Shown: positions 34,067 through 43,051 of the stretch, piece by piece
Position numbering within the stretch: position 1 is the first letter of the stretch
How the letters are laid out: every line of letters starts with the position of its first letter
From: Methylocella tundrae
GTDB lineage: Bacteria; Pseudomonadota; Alphaproteobacteria; Rhizobiales; Beijerinckiaceae
Reading direction: 5' to 3'
Length of the DNA: 64,000 bases
Assembly (NCBI RefSeq): GCF_901905185.1
Contig: NZ_CABFMQ020000131.1
Coordinates: 62,001-126,000 of the forward strand
The notes under the pieces: model-generated
What the model saw: only the letters and a program-made list of their open reading frames with translations
Told to the model about the DNA's origin: nothing
Databases searched by the model: none
Translations under genes and position numbers: made by a program

Positions 34067-34493
34067 CATCACGTTTGGCCCTCTCGACTGTGCGACTGCG
34101 CTTTGTGGAGAGTATAGGCCGACGTCTGAACTGCAGCGCATCGTCGTCGCCCTACGCCGCCACGACAAGGTCTCAACCGAGACCGCGGCGCTCGACTATA
34201 TCGTCAAGATGGATGCCGAAGAGAGGCGAAAGGCATACGTCGAATTGGCGGAAGCCAACAAGGCTTACGCGAAGTTTCGCCAGCGATTGGATGATTTTGT
34301 GGCCTTTTTCGCTCCTGACAATATCGCGCGGATTGGAGCGTGGGCCAGCCATGCTTCCCATCCGCAGCCTTTCGAGGCTGCGTTGCTATCAGAGAGGGGC
34401 ATTTCGGTGGTATCCATGCGACAAGGGGCTCATCAATTCCGAGCGGTGCTGAATGATCTTTGGATTGCGATCCCGGATTGGCCAGAGCCGTAG
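34059..34493 (+). pseudogene. 3' part of an unknown gene, 5' end lost
   Basis: An open frame without a start codon enters from the breakpoint (YDITFGPLDCATALCGEY), continues through LQRIVVALRRHDKVSTETAA and DYIVKMDAEERRKAYVELAEANKAY, and ends at 34493. The first ATG is at 34209. It looks like the C-terminal 140 residues of a helical protein of the integrated element. I do not know the family. Translation could begin at 34209, but the frame before it appears equally coding. Confidence 0.5.
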
Positions 34494-34520
34494 CGCAACC
34501 GTCCAATTACAAGGTACGCC

Positions 34521-34540
34521 CGTGCTGCCTGCGTGCTACC
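34521..34540. repeat. Possible integrase arm site, matching 27066-27085
   Basis: This copy lies 50 bases inside the tRNA-Val gene end and matches the copy near the other end of the element at 18 of 20 positions. It is the counterpart of the site described at 27066. Confidence 0.4.
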
Positions 34541-34589
34541 TGACACGGCCGTCGCAAAAAGATATTACCAGCTAACTTATTGATTTTAG

Positions 34590-34664
34590 TGGTGGGCGCG
34601 ACAGGGATTGAACCTGTGACCCCTCCCGTGTGAAGGGAGTGCTCTCCCGCTGAGCTACGCGCCC
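34590..34664 (-). tRNA. tRNA-Val (anticodon CAC)
   Basis: Read on the minus strand, the cloverleaf is complete: acceptor GGGCGCG paired with CGCGCCC, D-arm with AGCGGGAGAGC, anticodon stem CTCCC/GGGAG with loop TTCACAC (anticodon CAC), T-loop TTCAATC and encoded CCA. It decodes GUG. Its 3' half is duplicated at 26890-26939, so it served as an integration target and was rebuilt intact. Confidence 0.93.
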
Positions 34665-34850
34665 GTCCGGCTCGCCGCCCGAAAGGGCTGGGTCGGATCG
34701 ACCGCCGCGAGACGAAGCGGTTCCTTTATGAAACGCCAAGGGTTGAAGTCAAGCTCGATTCACTGAATTGCCATGCATCTTGCGCGGGCGCCGAGGCTCA
34801 AAGAGGCCAAGAACCCTCCGGTTCTGGTGAAAGGCGCGCGGTAGGGCGCA

Positions 34851-35420
34851 TCATCGCTCCGCCCCCTCCATGACAAATGCCCAAAGACGGTCGTACCAGA
34901 GGGTCTGATCGGCCGGCGAGGAATGCGCGTTTGCCGGACTGGGGTTCGGCACGACGAAGAGGCGCGCGCCTGCGATGCGCAAAGGTTGCGCTCCGAGGAC
35001 CGCCTCGCTGTCCACCCCCAGCATTCGATGAAATATCCGGTAGGCCGTCATGCCATGGAAACAGGCGACGCCGGGGCGGTAGCGTTCGAGCTTTTCTATG
35101 AGAAGCGGCGCGCCCGCGGCAAACTCCGTCACATTGAGTTCGCTGGCCCGCGCCGTCGGTCGCGCGACCATGTCGGTGAAGCCGAATCCGTGGTCGAGCA
35201 AGGCGCGGTCATGCGTCGGGCCGAGCGAGGATGCGCCAATCGCCTCGCGCGCCGCCAGACTCAAGACTGAACGCGAGAAGGCAGGCCAGAATCTGTTCGT
35301 TTTGCGCGCGAAATAATGTCCCTGCGAAGCCGAGAAGATCGATGGATTGATGCCGACGAAGACCACTTTAAGGCCTTCGCGCAGAAGATCGGGCAGGCCG
35401 GGCGGATTTTCATCGTCCAT
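34851..35420 (-). CDS. mug: G:T/U mismatch-specific uracil-DNA glycosylase (Mug type)
   Basis: 189 residues from ATG 35420, chosen for an AAGGGG just upstream; a start at 35459 is possible. It has the Mug/UdgX-superfamily motifs VVFVGINPSIFSASQGHYF (motif 1, GINPS) and VVPNPSPANAHS (motif 2), plus NRFWPAFSRS. It removes uracil or thymine mispaired with guanine. The spelling of motif 2 (NPSPAN rather than NPSGLN) departs from the E. coli enzyme but is common in alphaproteobacteria. It is a single gene, opposite in orientation to the phosphoesterase. Confidence 0.8.
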   Translation of the reverse strand: MDDENPPGLPDLLREGLKVVFVGINPSIFSASQGHYFARKTNRFWPAFSRSVLSLAAREAIGASSLGPTHDRALLDHGFGFTDMVARPTARASELNVTEFAAGAPLLIEKLERYRPGVACFHGMTAYRIFHRMLGVDSEAVLGAQPLRIAGARLFVVPNPSPANAHSSPADQTLWYDRLWAFVMEGAER

Positions 35421-35564
35421 TGCCAGCCCCTTTGCCGGCCGCCGATCCCGCGTGGTCATTTTGCATAAAAATTCCGGACTTGTTCTTGAGCGTCAAAACA
35501 ACACAATGCGCAGCGTTTACAATCAAGTCGATTTGCGCCGGTTGGCCCGCCGCAGCTTAGGACA

Positions 35565-37118
35565 ATGATGAACATGCAGTTTGGACGTCTGGCCCTGACG
35601 AGCGGCTGTCTGATTTTCGCGCTCGCCGCCGCAGCGAACGCAGGCGATGCGCCGCCCGCTCCCAAGGGGCTCGAAAAAATCGAAACGATCGTTGTGCTCT
35701 ATGCGGAAAATCGCAGCTTCGATAACCTTTATAGCCGCTTTCCGGGCGCCAATGGCCTTCTCGATTTCAAACCCAGCGAAGCGCCGCAGCTCGATCGCGA
35801 CGGGGCGCCGCTGCCCGAATTGCCGCCGATCTGGGGCGGCCTGACGCCGAGAGGCGTCGAGCCGGCGGTTGACCAGGAGCGAACGGCCCATCTGCCCAAC
35901 GCGCCTTTTGCGATCGACGATCCCAAGGGTTTCAACACGCCGCTTAGCGTTCCGACGACCGATCTCGTCCATCGCTTCTATCAAAATCAGATGCAGATCA
36001 ATGGCGGCAAGAACGACAAATTCGTAGCCTATGGCGATTCCGGCGCTCTCGTCATGGGCCATTACGAAGGCCCGAACCTGCCGCTCTGGCCGATCGCGCA
36101 GCGCTATGTGCTGGCCGATAATTTCTTCATGGGCGCGTTCGGCGGCTCTTTTCTCAACCATTTCTTTCTCGCCTGCGCCTGCGCGCCGCGCTATCCGGGC
36201 GCGGACAAGAGCCCAGCCAAGGGGTTGATCTCGGTTGTCGATCCGGACGGCGTTTCGCTGACGCTCGACCCTAACGCGCCAAAGTCCGCGCTCGAACGTA
36301 TTCCGAAATTTGTCCGCGATGGCGCTCTGACGCCGGATTTCTACGCCGTCAACACGATGCAGCCGCCCTATCAGCCGAGCGGCGTCAAGCCCGCCCCTGG
36401 CGGCGATCCGGCCTATGCCGATCCCGATAAGCCAAGCACGCTGCCGCCGCAGACCGAATTGACCATCGGCGATCTTTTGAGCGCCAAGGGAGTCAGTTGG
36501 GCCTGGTACGCCGGCGCCTGGCAAGTGGCGCTCGACGGCGCCAAAGTCGAGCCCAATCCGAAGTTCCAGTTCCATCACCAGCCGTTCAACTATTTTGCCT
36601 CGATCGCTCCCGGGACGGCGGCGCGCGAGGAGCATTTGCGCGATGGCGGCCTTGGCGGTGATAAATTCATCGCGGCGATCGATACGGGAACGCTGCCGCA
36701 GGTGACGTTCTACAAACCGCAGGGCGATCTCAACGAACATCCCGGCTATTCCGACGTCATGGCGGGCGATGAGCATCTCGCCAATCTTGTCGCCCATCTC
36801 GAAAAGAGCCCGCAGTGGGCGCATATGGTCGTCGTCATCACCTACGACGAGAATGGCGGCTTCTGGGACCACGCCGCGCCGCCAAAGGGCGATCGTTGGG
36901 GGCCGGGGACGCGCATTCCGGCTTTTATCGTGTCGCCTTTCGCCAAGAAGGGTTTCATCGATCACACGCTCTACGATACGAGTTCAGTGCTGCGGCTCAT
37001 TACCGAACGATTCGGTCTGCCGACGCTGCCGGGCCTGCGGCGGCGCGCGGGCGCGATCGCGGCTGGCGGCCATCAGCTTGGGGACCTCACCGGCGCGCTT
37101 GATCTGGCGACGCCATGA
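35565..37118 (+). CDS. Exported acid phosphatase / phospholipase C-like phosphoesterase
   Basis: 517 residues with a signal peptide (cleavage near AANAG, about residue 27). It belongs to the phosphoesterase family of AcpA acid phosphatases and bacterial phospholipase C: IVVLYAENRSFDNLYS carries the metal and nucleophile-region Glu-Asn-Arg-Ser, FGGSFLNHFFLACACAP follows, and VVVITYDENGGFWDHAAPP is the second metal-binding block. It hydrolyses phosphate esters in the periplasm. Its stop overlaps the start of the next gene (ATGA). Confidence 0.82.
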   Translation: MMNMQFGRLALTSGCLIFALAAAANAGDAPPAPKGLEKIETIVVLYAENRSFDNLYSRFPGANGLLDFKPSEAPQLDRDGAPLPELPPIWGGLTPRGVEPAVDQERTAHLPNAPFAIDDPKGFNTPLSVPTTDLVHRFYQNQMQINGGKNDKFVAYGDSGALVMGHYEGPNLPLWPIAQRYVLADNFFMGAFGGSFLNHFFLACACAPRYPGADKSPAKGLISVVDPDGVSLTLDPNAPKSALERIPKFVRDGALTPDFYAVNTMQPPYQPSGVKPAPGGDPAYADPDKPSTLPPQTELTIGDLLSAKGVSWAWYAGAWQVALDGAKVEPNPKFQFHHQPFNYFASIAPGTAAREEHLRDGGLGGDKFIAAIDTGTLPQVTFYKPQGDLNEHPGYSDVMAGDEHLANLVAHLEKSPQWAHMVVVITYDENGGFWDHAAPPKGDRWGPGTRIPAFIVSPFAKKGFIDHTLYDTSSVLRLITERFGLPTLPGLRRRAGAIAAGGHQLGDLTGALDLATP

Positions 37119-38311
37119 ACTTACCTGCGGCCGCGCCGGCGACGAGGATTGAAGCCATGTTGATGCCGGCCACGCCTGACCTTGAGTCCAAAGTCGATGC
37201 GCTGGCTAATGATTTTGCGCGCCGCGCTGCGGAGCATGACGAAGCTGGATCGTTCCCGTTCGAGAATTTTGACGCCCTGCGCAAGGCCGGGCTTCTCGCG
37301 CTCACAGTCCCGCCTGCTCTCGGCGGCCTCGGCGGCGGCCTTCGCGCCGCCAATCGCGTCGTCAACGGCATAGGGGCGGGCGAGCCTTCAACCGCGCTGG
37401 TGCTGGCGCAGCAATATCTTTTCCACTTCCGGATGCTGCGTAATCCCCATTTTCCGCAGGCCTTGAGCGAGGAGATCGCGCGCTCGGCCGTCGCCGAGGG
37501 GGCGCTGTGCAATATGCTGCTGGTCGAGCCCGAGCTTGGCTCGCCGATCCGTGGCGGCTTGCCGGCGACGATCGCCCGCCGCGTCGAGGGCGGCTGGCGC
37601 ATCACGGGGCGAAAAATCTATTCGACCGGAAGCGTGGCGTTGAGTTGGATTGGCGTGTTTGCGCGCAGCGACGACGCCGATCCGCTGGTCGGCGCCTGGA
37701 TTATTTCGGGCGGCTCAGAAGGCGTCAGGATCGAGGAGAGCTGGGACCATCTCGGCATGCGCGCCAGCGCCAGCCATGACATGATCTTCGACAATGTTTT
37801 TGTCGCGGAAGACCGCGTCGTCGATCTGCGGCCCGCCGCGACCCAGCAGAAGCCGGACGATGTTGTCTCGGCGTGGATCGCCACCCTCTTCACTACGATT
37901 TATGACGGGGTCGCCCGCGCGGCGCGCGACTGGCTCGTAGCGTTTTTGCACAGTCGGAGGCCCTCTAACCTCGGCGCGTCTCTTGCCAGTTTGCCGCGAA
38001 TGCAGGAGGCGGTCGGCGCGATCGACGCTTTACTTTACGCGAACCGCGCTTTGCTCGCCGACATTGCCAGCCGCTGCGACAGCGGCGCGGCGCCTCCCGC
38101 GCGCGAGAGCCACTTCATGAAGCTCGCCGTCACGACGAACGCCATCGAGGCCGTCGCCAAGGCGCTGGAGGTCTCGGGCAATCCCGGCCTTTCGCGCCAT
38201 CATGCCCTGCAACGCCATTATCGCGATGTGCTGTGCGGACGGGTCCATTCACCGCAGAACGACGCCATTCGGCTGGACGCGGGGCGAGAGGCTCTGTCCA
38301 TTATCCCATGA
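37115..38311 (+). CDS. Acyl-CoA dehydrogenase-like flavoprotein
   Basis: 398 residues coupled to the phosphoesterase gene by a 4-base overlap. The acyl-CoA dehydrogenase fold is visible: N-terminal helices (FENFDALRKAGLLALTVPP), middle beta domain (CNMLLVEPELGSP and WRITGRKIYSTGS, DHLGMRASASHDMIFDNVFV) and C-terminal helical bundle. The family includes desaturases and FMN-dependent monooxygenase-like members (DszC type); the substrate cannot be read. No electron-transfer partner is encoded nearby. Confidence 0.75.
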   Translation: MNLPAAAPATRIEAMLMPATPDLESKVDALANDFARRAAEHDEAGSFPFENFDALRKAGLLALTVPPALGGLGGGLRAANRVVNGIGAGEPSTALVLAQQYLFHFRMLRNPHFPQALSEEIARSAVAEGALCNMLLVEPELGSPIRGGLPATIARRVEGGWRITGRKIYSTGSVALSWIGVFARSDDADPLVGAWIISGGSEGVRIEESWDHLGMRASASHDMIFDNVFVAEDRVVDLRPAATQQKPDDVVSAWIATLFTTIYDGVARAARDWLVAFLHSRRPSNLGASLASLPRMQEAVGAIDALLYANRALLADIASRCDSGAAPPARESHFMKLAVTTNAIEAVAKALEVSGNPGLSRHHALQRHYRDVLCGRVHSPQNDAIRLDAGREALSIIP

Positions 38312-38342
38312 TATTTGAGCCCGGCCGCATCGAACAGCGTCG

Positions 38343-39380
38343 CTACTTTTCCGTGATCTTCAGTTCGATCCGGCGATTGCGCCGATTGGCCTCGTCGCTG
38401 TCGCCGGGGTCGATCGGTTGGAACTCGCCGAAGCCGGCGGCGGCCAATCGCTGCGGCGATACGCCCTTCGAGGCGAGATATTGCACCACCGCGATCGCCC
38501 GCGCGGCCGACAGGGCCCAGTTCGATGGATATTGCGCTGATTGAATCGGCTTTTTGTCGGTGTGGCCATCGACGCGAACGATCCAGGGAATGTCCGGCGG
38601 GATCTCATGTTCAAGCTCGATCAGCGCGCTCGCCAGCTTGTCGAGTTCCGCGCGGCCTGCGGCGTCGAGGCTCGCCTGACTGGATTCAAACAGAAGTTCC
38701 GATTGGAAGATGAATCGGTCGCCAACGACGCTGACGCCCGGCCGGTCGCCGAGAATCTGGCGCAGGCGTCCGAAGAAATCGGAGCGGTAGCGGGCGAGCT
38801 CCTGCACCTTCTGGGCGAGAGCTACATTGAGCCGCGATCCGAGGTCGGCGATCTTCGTCTGCGATTCGGCCCCGGCCTTTTCCGAGGTGGCCAAAGCCTC
38901 TTCAACAGCGGCGAGCTGGCGCCTCAGGGCCGCGATCTGCTGATTGAGGATCTCGACCTGAGCCAGCGCCTTGGCCGATACGTCTTGCTGTGACTGTAAC
39001 TGCTGCTGCGCGCTGGCGGCGCGCGCGTCGGCCGCTTCGGCGCTTTGCGCCCCAGCGCCCTTTGAATCGATAATGCCCTGCAATCGGGCCTTGTCGTGTT
39101 GCTCGGCTTCGAGATTGGCCGACAGCGTGGCGGCCGTGTTCTCCACTTCCGCCTTGTTGCTGCGCTCAAGCGCGAGAAGCGCGCTGAGTTCCTCGATCTG
39201 GCGATTGAGCTTCGTCAGGGCGGTGTCTTTGCCGGTCACCTCCCGCGCCAGAAAGAATTGCGCCAGCATAAAGACCGACAAAAGAAAGATGATGACGAGA
39301 AGCATGGTCGAAAGCGCGTCGACGAAACCCGGCCAGTAATCGATGTGGCGCATCCGCTGCCGCGAACGAGTTGAAGCCAT
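38343..39380 (-). CDS. OmpA/MotB-like peptidoglycan-binding membrane protein
   Basis: 345 residues from ATG 39380. It has one N-terminal membrane helix (LSTMLLVIIFLLSVFMLAQFF), a long Gln/Ala-rich coiled coil (about residues 50-190), and a C-terminal OmpA domain (DGHTDKKPI, NWALSAARAIAVVQYL, GFGEFQPI, NRRNRRIEL) that anchors to peptidoglycan. It is downstream of a MotA-like gene and likely forms a stator-like or envelope-bridging complex with it. No flagellar genes are present. Confidence 0.8.
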   Translation of the reverse strand: MASTRSRQRMRHIDYWPGFVDALSTMLLVIIFLLSVFMLAQFFLAREVTGKDTALTKLNRQIEELSALLALERSNKAEVENTAATLSANLEAEQHDKARLQGIIDSKGAGAQSAEAADARAASAQQQLQSQQDVSAKALAQVEILNQQIAALRRQLAAVEEALATSEKAGAESQTKIADLGSRLNVALAQKVQELARYRSDFFGRLRQILGDRPGVSVVGDRFIFQSELLFESSQASLDAAGRAELDKLASALIELEHEIPPDIPWIVRVDGHTDKKPIQSAQYPSNWALSAARAIAVVQYLASKGVSPQRLAAAGFGEFQPIDPGDSDEANRRNRRIELKITEK

Positions 39381-39508
39381 CAAAATTGCTCGCTCATGAG
39401 GGCGCGGTGATTGAGGGTAGGGCGCCCCTGACTTATCGGGGCCTTGCTTGCCGCCGTTTCGTTAGAGCCGGACGGCCTCGGACCGAATTGCGACGCGATC
39501 TTTTTCAA

Positions 39509-40477
39509 TCAGCCGCGCTCCTTCAATTCTTCAGCGAGGCGCTGCAGAACGTCCTTGACCTCGCGTCCCTGCTCCGCCTGCGCTTCGACCCAGTCACGAA
39601 TGATCTGCTGCTCGGAGCGCATGTGCTGAACCAGCGCCTGAACGCCGTCGGCAAGATTGGCCACTGCGATCGACGTCGCCTTGGCCTGGCTTTGATCCGC
39701 GGAGGCCGCGAGCTTTTCGAGCGCGATGCGCAGTTCGGCCGGCAGCCCCTCGTAGCCGGAGGCGATTTCAGCGGGAGTTGCGATCGGAAGCGCCGTCAGA
39801 CTGTCTTCGAGTTCGCCGAAGAAGCGGTTTTGCGCCTGACCCGCCTGAAGATCGAGGAAGCCGAGCACGAGCGAGCCCGCGAGCCCGAACAAGGATGAGG
39901 TGAAGGATATGCTCATGCCCGCGATTGGCGCGGAAAGCCCGTTCTTGAGGTCGTCGAACATGACGCCGGCGTCCGAGCCGGTCTGCATCGATTTGATCAC
40001 GCCGCTGATCGAGCCGACCGTTTCGAGCAGACCCCAGAACGTGCCGAGCAGGCCGAGAAACACAAGGAGCCCGGTCAGATAGCGCGCCGTGTCGCGCGAT
40101 TCGTCGAGCCGCGCGCCGATCGTGTCGAGGACCACGCGGAGCGGCAGAGGCGCTGACGGATTGAAAGGTTTGGCGCCGAACAGCTGCGCCACGGGCGCCA
40201 GTAAAATCGGCGGCTTGACCCGCCTGGCCTCGCCTCGCAGCAGAGCGTTGGCCCATTTCACTTCGCGGAACAAGCGAATCACCTGTCGCAGTCCGAGAAT
40301 GATCCCGAATGTCAAAACGCCGATGATCAAGCCGTTGAGGCCCGGATTGGCCATGAAGGCGGTCGCGATCTGGCGATGCAAAATCAGCGCGCAAAAGCCC
40401 GCGAGGATGAGGAACGCCAGCATCCGCACGAGATAGATGACGGGAAACGAGAGGCGGCCGCGATCGTTACTGCCCAT
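39509..40477 (-). CDS. MotA/ExbB-like membrane protein
   Basis: 322 residues from ATG 40477 (a GTG at 40486 is possible). Two N-terminal membrane helices are followed by a cytoplasmic loop and two more helices with the MotA/TolQ/ExbB signature (YLTGLLVFLGLLGTFWGLLETV and AGMSISFTSSLFGLAGSLVLGF). The C-terminal part is coiled coil. It should use the ion gradient to act on its OmpA-like partner, encoded 128 bases downstream. The pair is conserved in Rhizobiales outside flagellar clusters; its task is not established. Confidence 0.78.
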   Translation of the reverse strand: MGSNDRGRLSFPVIYLVRMLAFLILAGFCALILHRQIATAFMANPGLNGLIIGVLTFGIILGLRQVIRLFREVKWANALLRGEARRVKPPILLAPVAQLFGAKPFNPSAPLPLRVVLDTIGARLDESRDTARYLTGLLVFLGLLGTFWGLLETVGSISGVIKSMQTGSDAGVMFDDLKNGLSAPIAGMSISFTSSLFGLAGSLVLGFLDLQAGQAQNRFFGELEDSLTALPIATPAEIASGYEGLPAELRIALEKLAASADQSQAKATSIAVANLADGVQALVQHMRSEQQIIRDWVEAQAEQGREVKDVLQRLAEELKERG

Positions 40478-40796
40478 GTCGATCACCGGCAGCGCGAGAG
40501 AGACCGTGCAACGAGGCGTCCGCGAAACTCATTGGCCGATCCTTTGACGAGGACTGTAACAAGATTTGGCGGGATCCGGCCAGAGCTTTGACCAGCCAGC
40601 CCGCGCGGCAAACAGACTAAAGGCGGCCTTGACCTTGCGCGCAACATCCAAATGGAGAGAATCCAGCGGCGTCGCGGACGTTCGGAGCGCATGCCGGACT
40701 AAGAAAAATCCGATATTTCAATCTCCTGCGCAACGAGAAAAATAGAAGGGCCGGAACTTTGAACAAAGGGAGACGTTGCAAAGCTCTGCGTAGATC
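40478..40796. other. Divergent promoter region
   Basis: About 320 bases between the divergent MotA-like and AI-2E family genes. No gene or repeat is seen. The stretch 40690-40760 is AT-richer and may hold promoters, but I cannot place them. Confidence 0.3.
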
Positions 40797-42812
40797 ATGG
40801 GGATGCCGGTGAGCGAATTGTTCGATGTTGTCGCCGCTCGTCCGCGCCGGAAGCGTGATTTTCAACGCACGGTCGACATGCTGGCGACCTTGGTCGCCCT
40901 CGTGTTCTCGGTCGGCGTGCTGTACATCGCGCGCGATATTCTCGTCCCCATTGCGATCGCCGTACTGTTGAGCTTCGTGCTGTCGCAGCCGATCCTCGTG
41001 CTGCGGCGCCTCGGCCTTCCCCGCGTCCCGGCTGTCATGATCGTCGTTGCCGGCGCCCTCTTCATCGCTTTCGCGGCCAGCGCCGCGTTGACCCGGCAGG
41101 TTTCGGAGCTTGCCGTCGACCTGCCGAAATATCAGACGACGATCAACGGCAAGATCAGCCGGTTGCGCGACCTCGTCTCGACGAACGCCGTTTTCGAGAA
41201 GGGCGCGACCGCGCTGAAAAGCATCGGCCATCTTGATCCGGCGCGGCCCTCGCCGGACGCCACGCCTTCGCCCTTGCAAAGTGGCGGGGAAAACATCGAG
41301 GCTCCGGTTCTGGTCGAGGTGCGCCAGCCGGCGCCGAGCCCCTTCGCTATGGTGCAAACCATTGTCGGGACGGCGTTGTCGCCTCTTGAGACGGCGGCGA
41401 TCGTCGTCATTTTCGTGATTTTCATCCTGCTGCAGCGCGAAGACCTGCGCAATCGCTTCATTCGTCTCGTCGGATGCGATGACTTGCAGCGCACGACAGT
41501 CGCCATGAATGATGCGGCCGGCCGGCTCAGCCGGTTTTTCCTGACCCAGACGCTCGTCAACGCCGCGTTCGGCGTCGTCGTAACCGCGGGTCTCTATATG
41601 ATCGGCGTTCCGAGCCCTATTCTGTTCGGAATCATCGCGTTCCTGATGCGCTTCGTGCCTTATGTGGGCGCGATCATTTCCGCCAGTTTTCCGTTCGCGC
41701 TCGCCGCGGCTGTTGATCCCGGCTGGGCCATGGCGCTGGAAACGCTCGCCCTGTTTCTGGTTCTCGAAATCCTCGTTGGCAACTTTGTCGAGCCTTTGCT
41801 GTATGGCCGCAATACCGGCCTCTCGCCGATCGCCGTCGTCGTTTCGGCGACGTTCTGGACCTGGCTGTGGGGACCGATCGGCCTTGTCCTCTCGACGCCT
41901 TTGACCGTCTGCCTCGTCGTCCTTGGCAGGCATGTCGATCAGCTCAGTTTCCTTGACGTCATCCTCGGCGACGCCCCGGCTCTGACCCCGGAAGAGCACT
42001 TTTACCAGCGCATGCTTGTTGGCGACGCGTCGGAAGTCGCCGATCAGGCCGAGCAATTTCTGAAGACCAGTTCGCTCATCGCCTATTACGACGATGTGGC
42101 GCTGAAGGGCCTTTTGATGGCGGAGGTCGATTTGAAGCGCGGCGTTCTGCATGAGGGCCGGCAGGAGCAGATCAAGGAAACCATCATGGAGGTGATCGAG
42201 AATTTATCCGATCACGTCGACGAGCCGCCCGCGGCGGTTCCAGAGCCGGCAAAAAGACCCTATGCCGATCTTGAGGATGGGCCCGCCGCGGCGCCTTCGC
42301 TCGAAATCCCGCCGGAGGATGCGCCCCGGCCGGCCGGACCGCGCAAGGCGGTGCTGTGCATCGCGGGCCGCAATGCGCTCGACGAGGCCGCGGCCGCTCT
42401 CCTGGCGCAAATGCTGGAAAAGCATGGAATGGAAGCCAAGCTCGAACCGCATCAGATGCTGACGATTGGCGGAATTCTGCATCTTACAGGATCGGGCGCG
42501 CAGATCATCTGTCTCTCGTATCTCGGAGGGGAGGTGAGCGCCGCGCGCGTGCGCTACGCCATCCGCCGCTTGCGCCGCCGCCTTCCGGAAGCCAGGATCA
42601 TCGCCGCCTTTTGGCAATGCGATCCGGAGAAGGCGAGTGAACTCTGTGGCCAGACCAAGGCGGACCTCTGCGCGACGCGCCTCGCCGAGGTCGTGGCCTT
42701 CTGCGTCGCCGAGGCCAAGGCGCATATTGATTCAGAAGGCCCCATTTCCGCGGATCCGCGCGGAATCGAACTTCGCGAGGAGCCGAATAGCGCGCTTGTC
42801 GGTGCGGCGTGA
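40797..42812 (+). CDS. AI-2E family transporter (PerM-like), long form
   Basis: 671 residues. The first 380 form the AI-2E family permease with about eight membrane helices (DILVPIAIAVLLSFVLSQPI, YMIGVPSPILFGIIAFLMRFVPYVG, PLLYGRNTGLSPIAVVVSATFWTWLWG are the conserved blocks). The rest is a cytoplasmic extension of about 290 residues with a Pro-rich linker and a second folded part (KAVLCIAGRNALDEAAAALLAQ, IICLSYLGGEVS). That extension is larger than in typical family members of 350-400 residues. Members export small molecules or ions; the substrate here is unknown. Confidence 0.8.
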   Translation: MGMPVSELFDVVAARPRRKRDFQRTVDMLATLVALVFSVGVLYIARDILVPIAIAVLLSFVLSQPILVLRRLGLPRVPAVMIVVAGALFIAFAASAALTRQVSELAVDLPKYQTTINGKISRLRDLVSTNAVFEKGATALKSIGHLDPARPSPDATPSPLQSGGENIEAPVLVEVRQPAPSPFAMVQTIVGTALSPLETAAIVVIFVIFILLQREDLRNRFIRLVGCDDLQRTTVAMNDAAGRLSRFFLTQTLVNAAFGVVVTAGLYMIGVPSPILFGIIAFLMRFVPYVGAIISASFPFALAAAVDPGWAMALETLALFLVLEILVGNFVEPLLYGRNTGLSPIAVVVSATFWTWLWGPIGLVLSTPLTVCLVVLGRHVDQLSFLDVILGDAPALTPEEHFYQRMLVGDASEVADQAEQFLKTSSLIAYYDDVALKGLLMAEVDLKRGVLHEGRQEQIKETIMEVIENLSDHVDEPPAAVPEPAKRPYADLEDGPAAAPSLEIPPEDAPRPAGPRKAVLCIAGRNALDEAAAALLAQMLEKHGMEAKLEPHQMLTIGGILHLTGSGAQIICLSYLGGEVSAARVRYAIRRLRRRLPEARIIAAFWQCDPEKASELCGQTKADLCATRLAEVVAFCVAEAKAHIDSEGPISADPRGIELREEPNSALVGAA

Positions 42813-42829
42813 TTCCTTTGGAAGTCATT

Positions 42830-43046
42830 CCGTCTCCAGAGCAGAATGCGTTCAAGGGGAATCGTATTCCGCTCTTTAAGCCTTTGTTTTAATGCATGAT
42901 GGTTGGCCCGAAAGCCTGCAACTTTTCGGCGTCATGCATCTCGCGCTTTCCGATCGAATTGAATCATTCGATTGATCAGAAATCGCTCCAGATTCAAAAG
43001 CTTGAGCACATTCTTGTCGATCAGATCAAACCGATCTGATCGGAAT
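42830..43046. repeat. Dispersed palindromic repeat, copy 1
   Basis: This region includes CCAGAGCAGAATGCGTTC near 42836, AAAAGCTTGAGCACATTC near 42997 and the palindrome GATCAGATCAAACCGATCTGATCGGAATATGC up to 43045. The same blocks appear in inverse order and complement at 48066-48200. The core GATCAGATC...GATCTGATC can form a hairpin. It is a REP-like intergenic repeat that ends just 6 bases from the mmcB stop and could form its transcript end. Confidence 0.7.
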
Positions 43047-43051
43047 ATGCT

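Noticed and set aside
38343-40477. Zorya-type defence system (ZorA/ZorB-like pair)
   Set aside because: The MotA-like and OmpA-like genes suit ZorAB superficially, but no ZorC, ZorD or ZorE helicase/nuclease gene adjoins and the neighbours are housekeeping genes.
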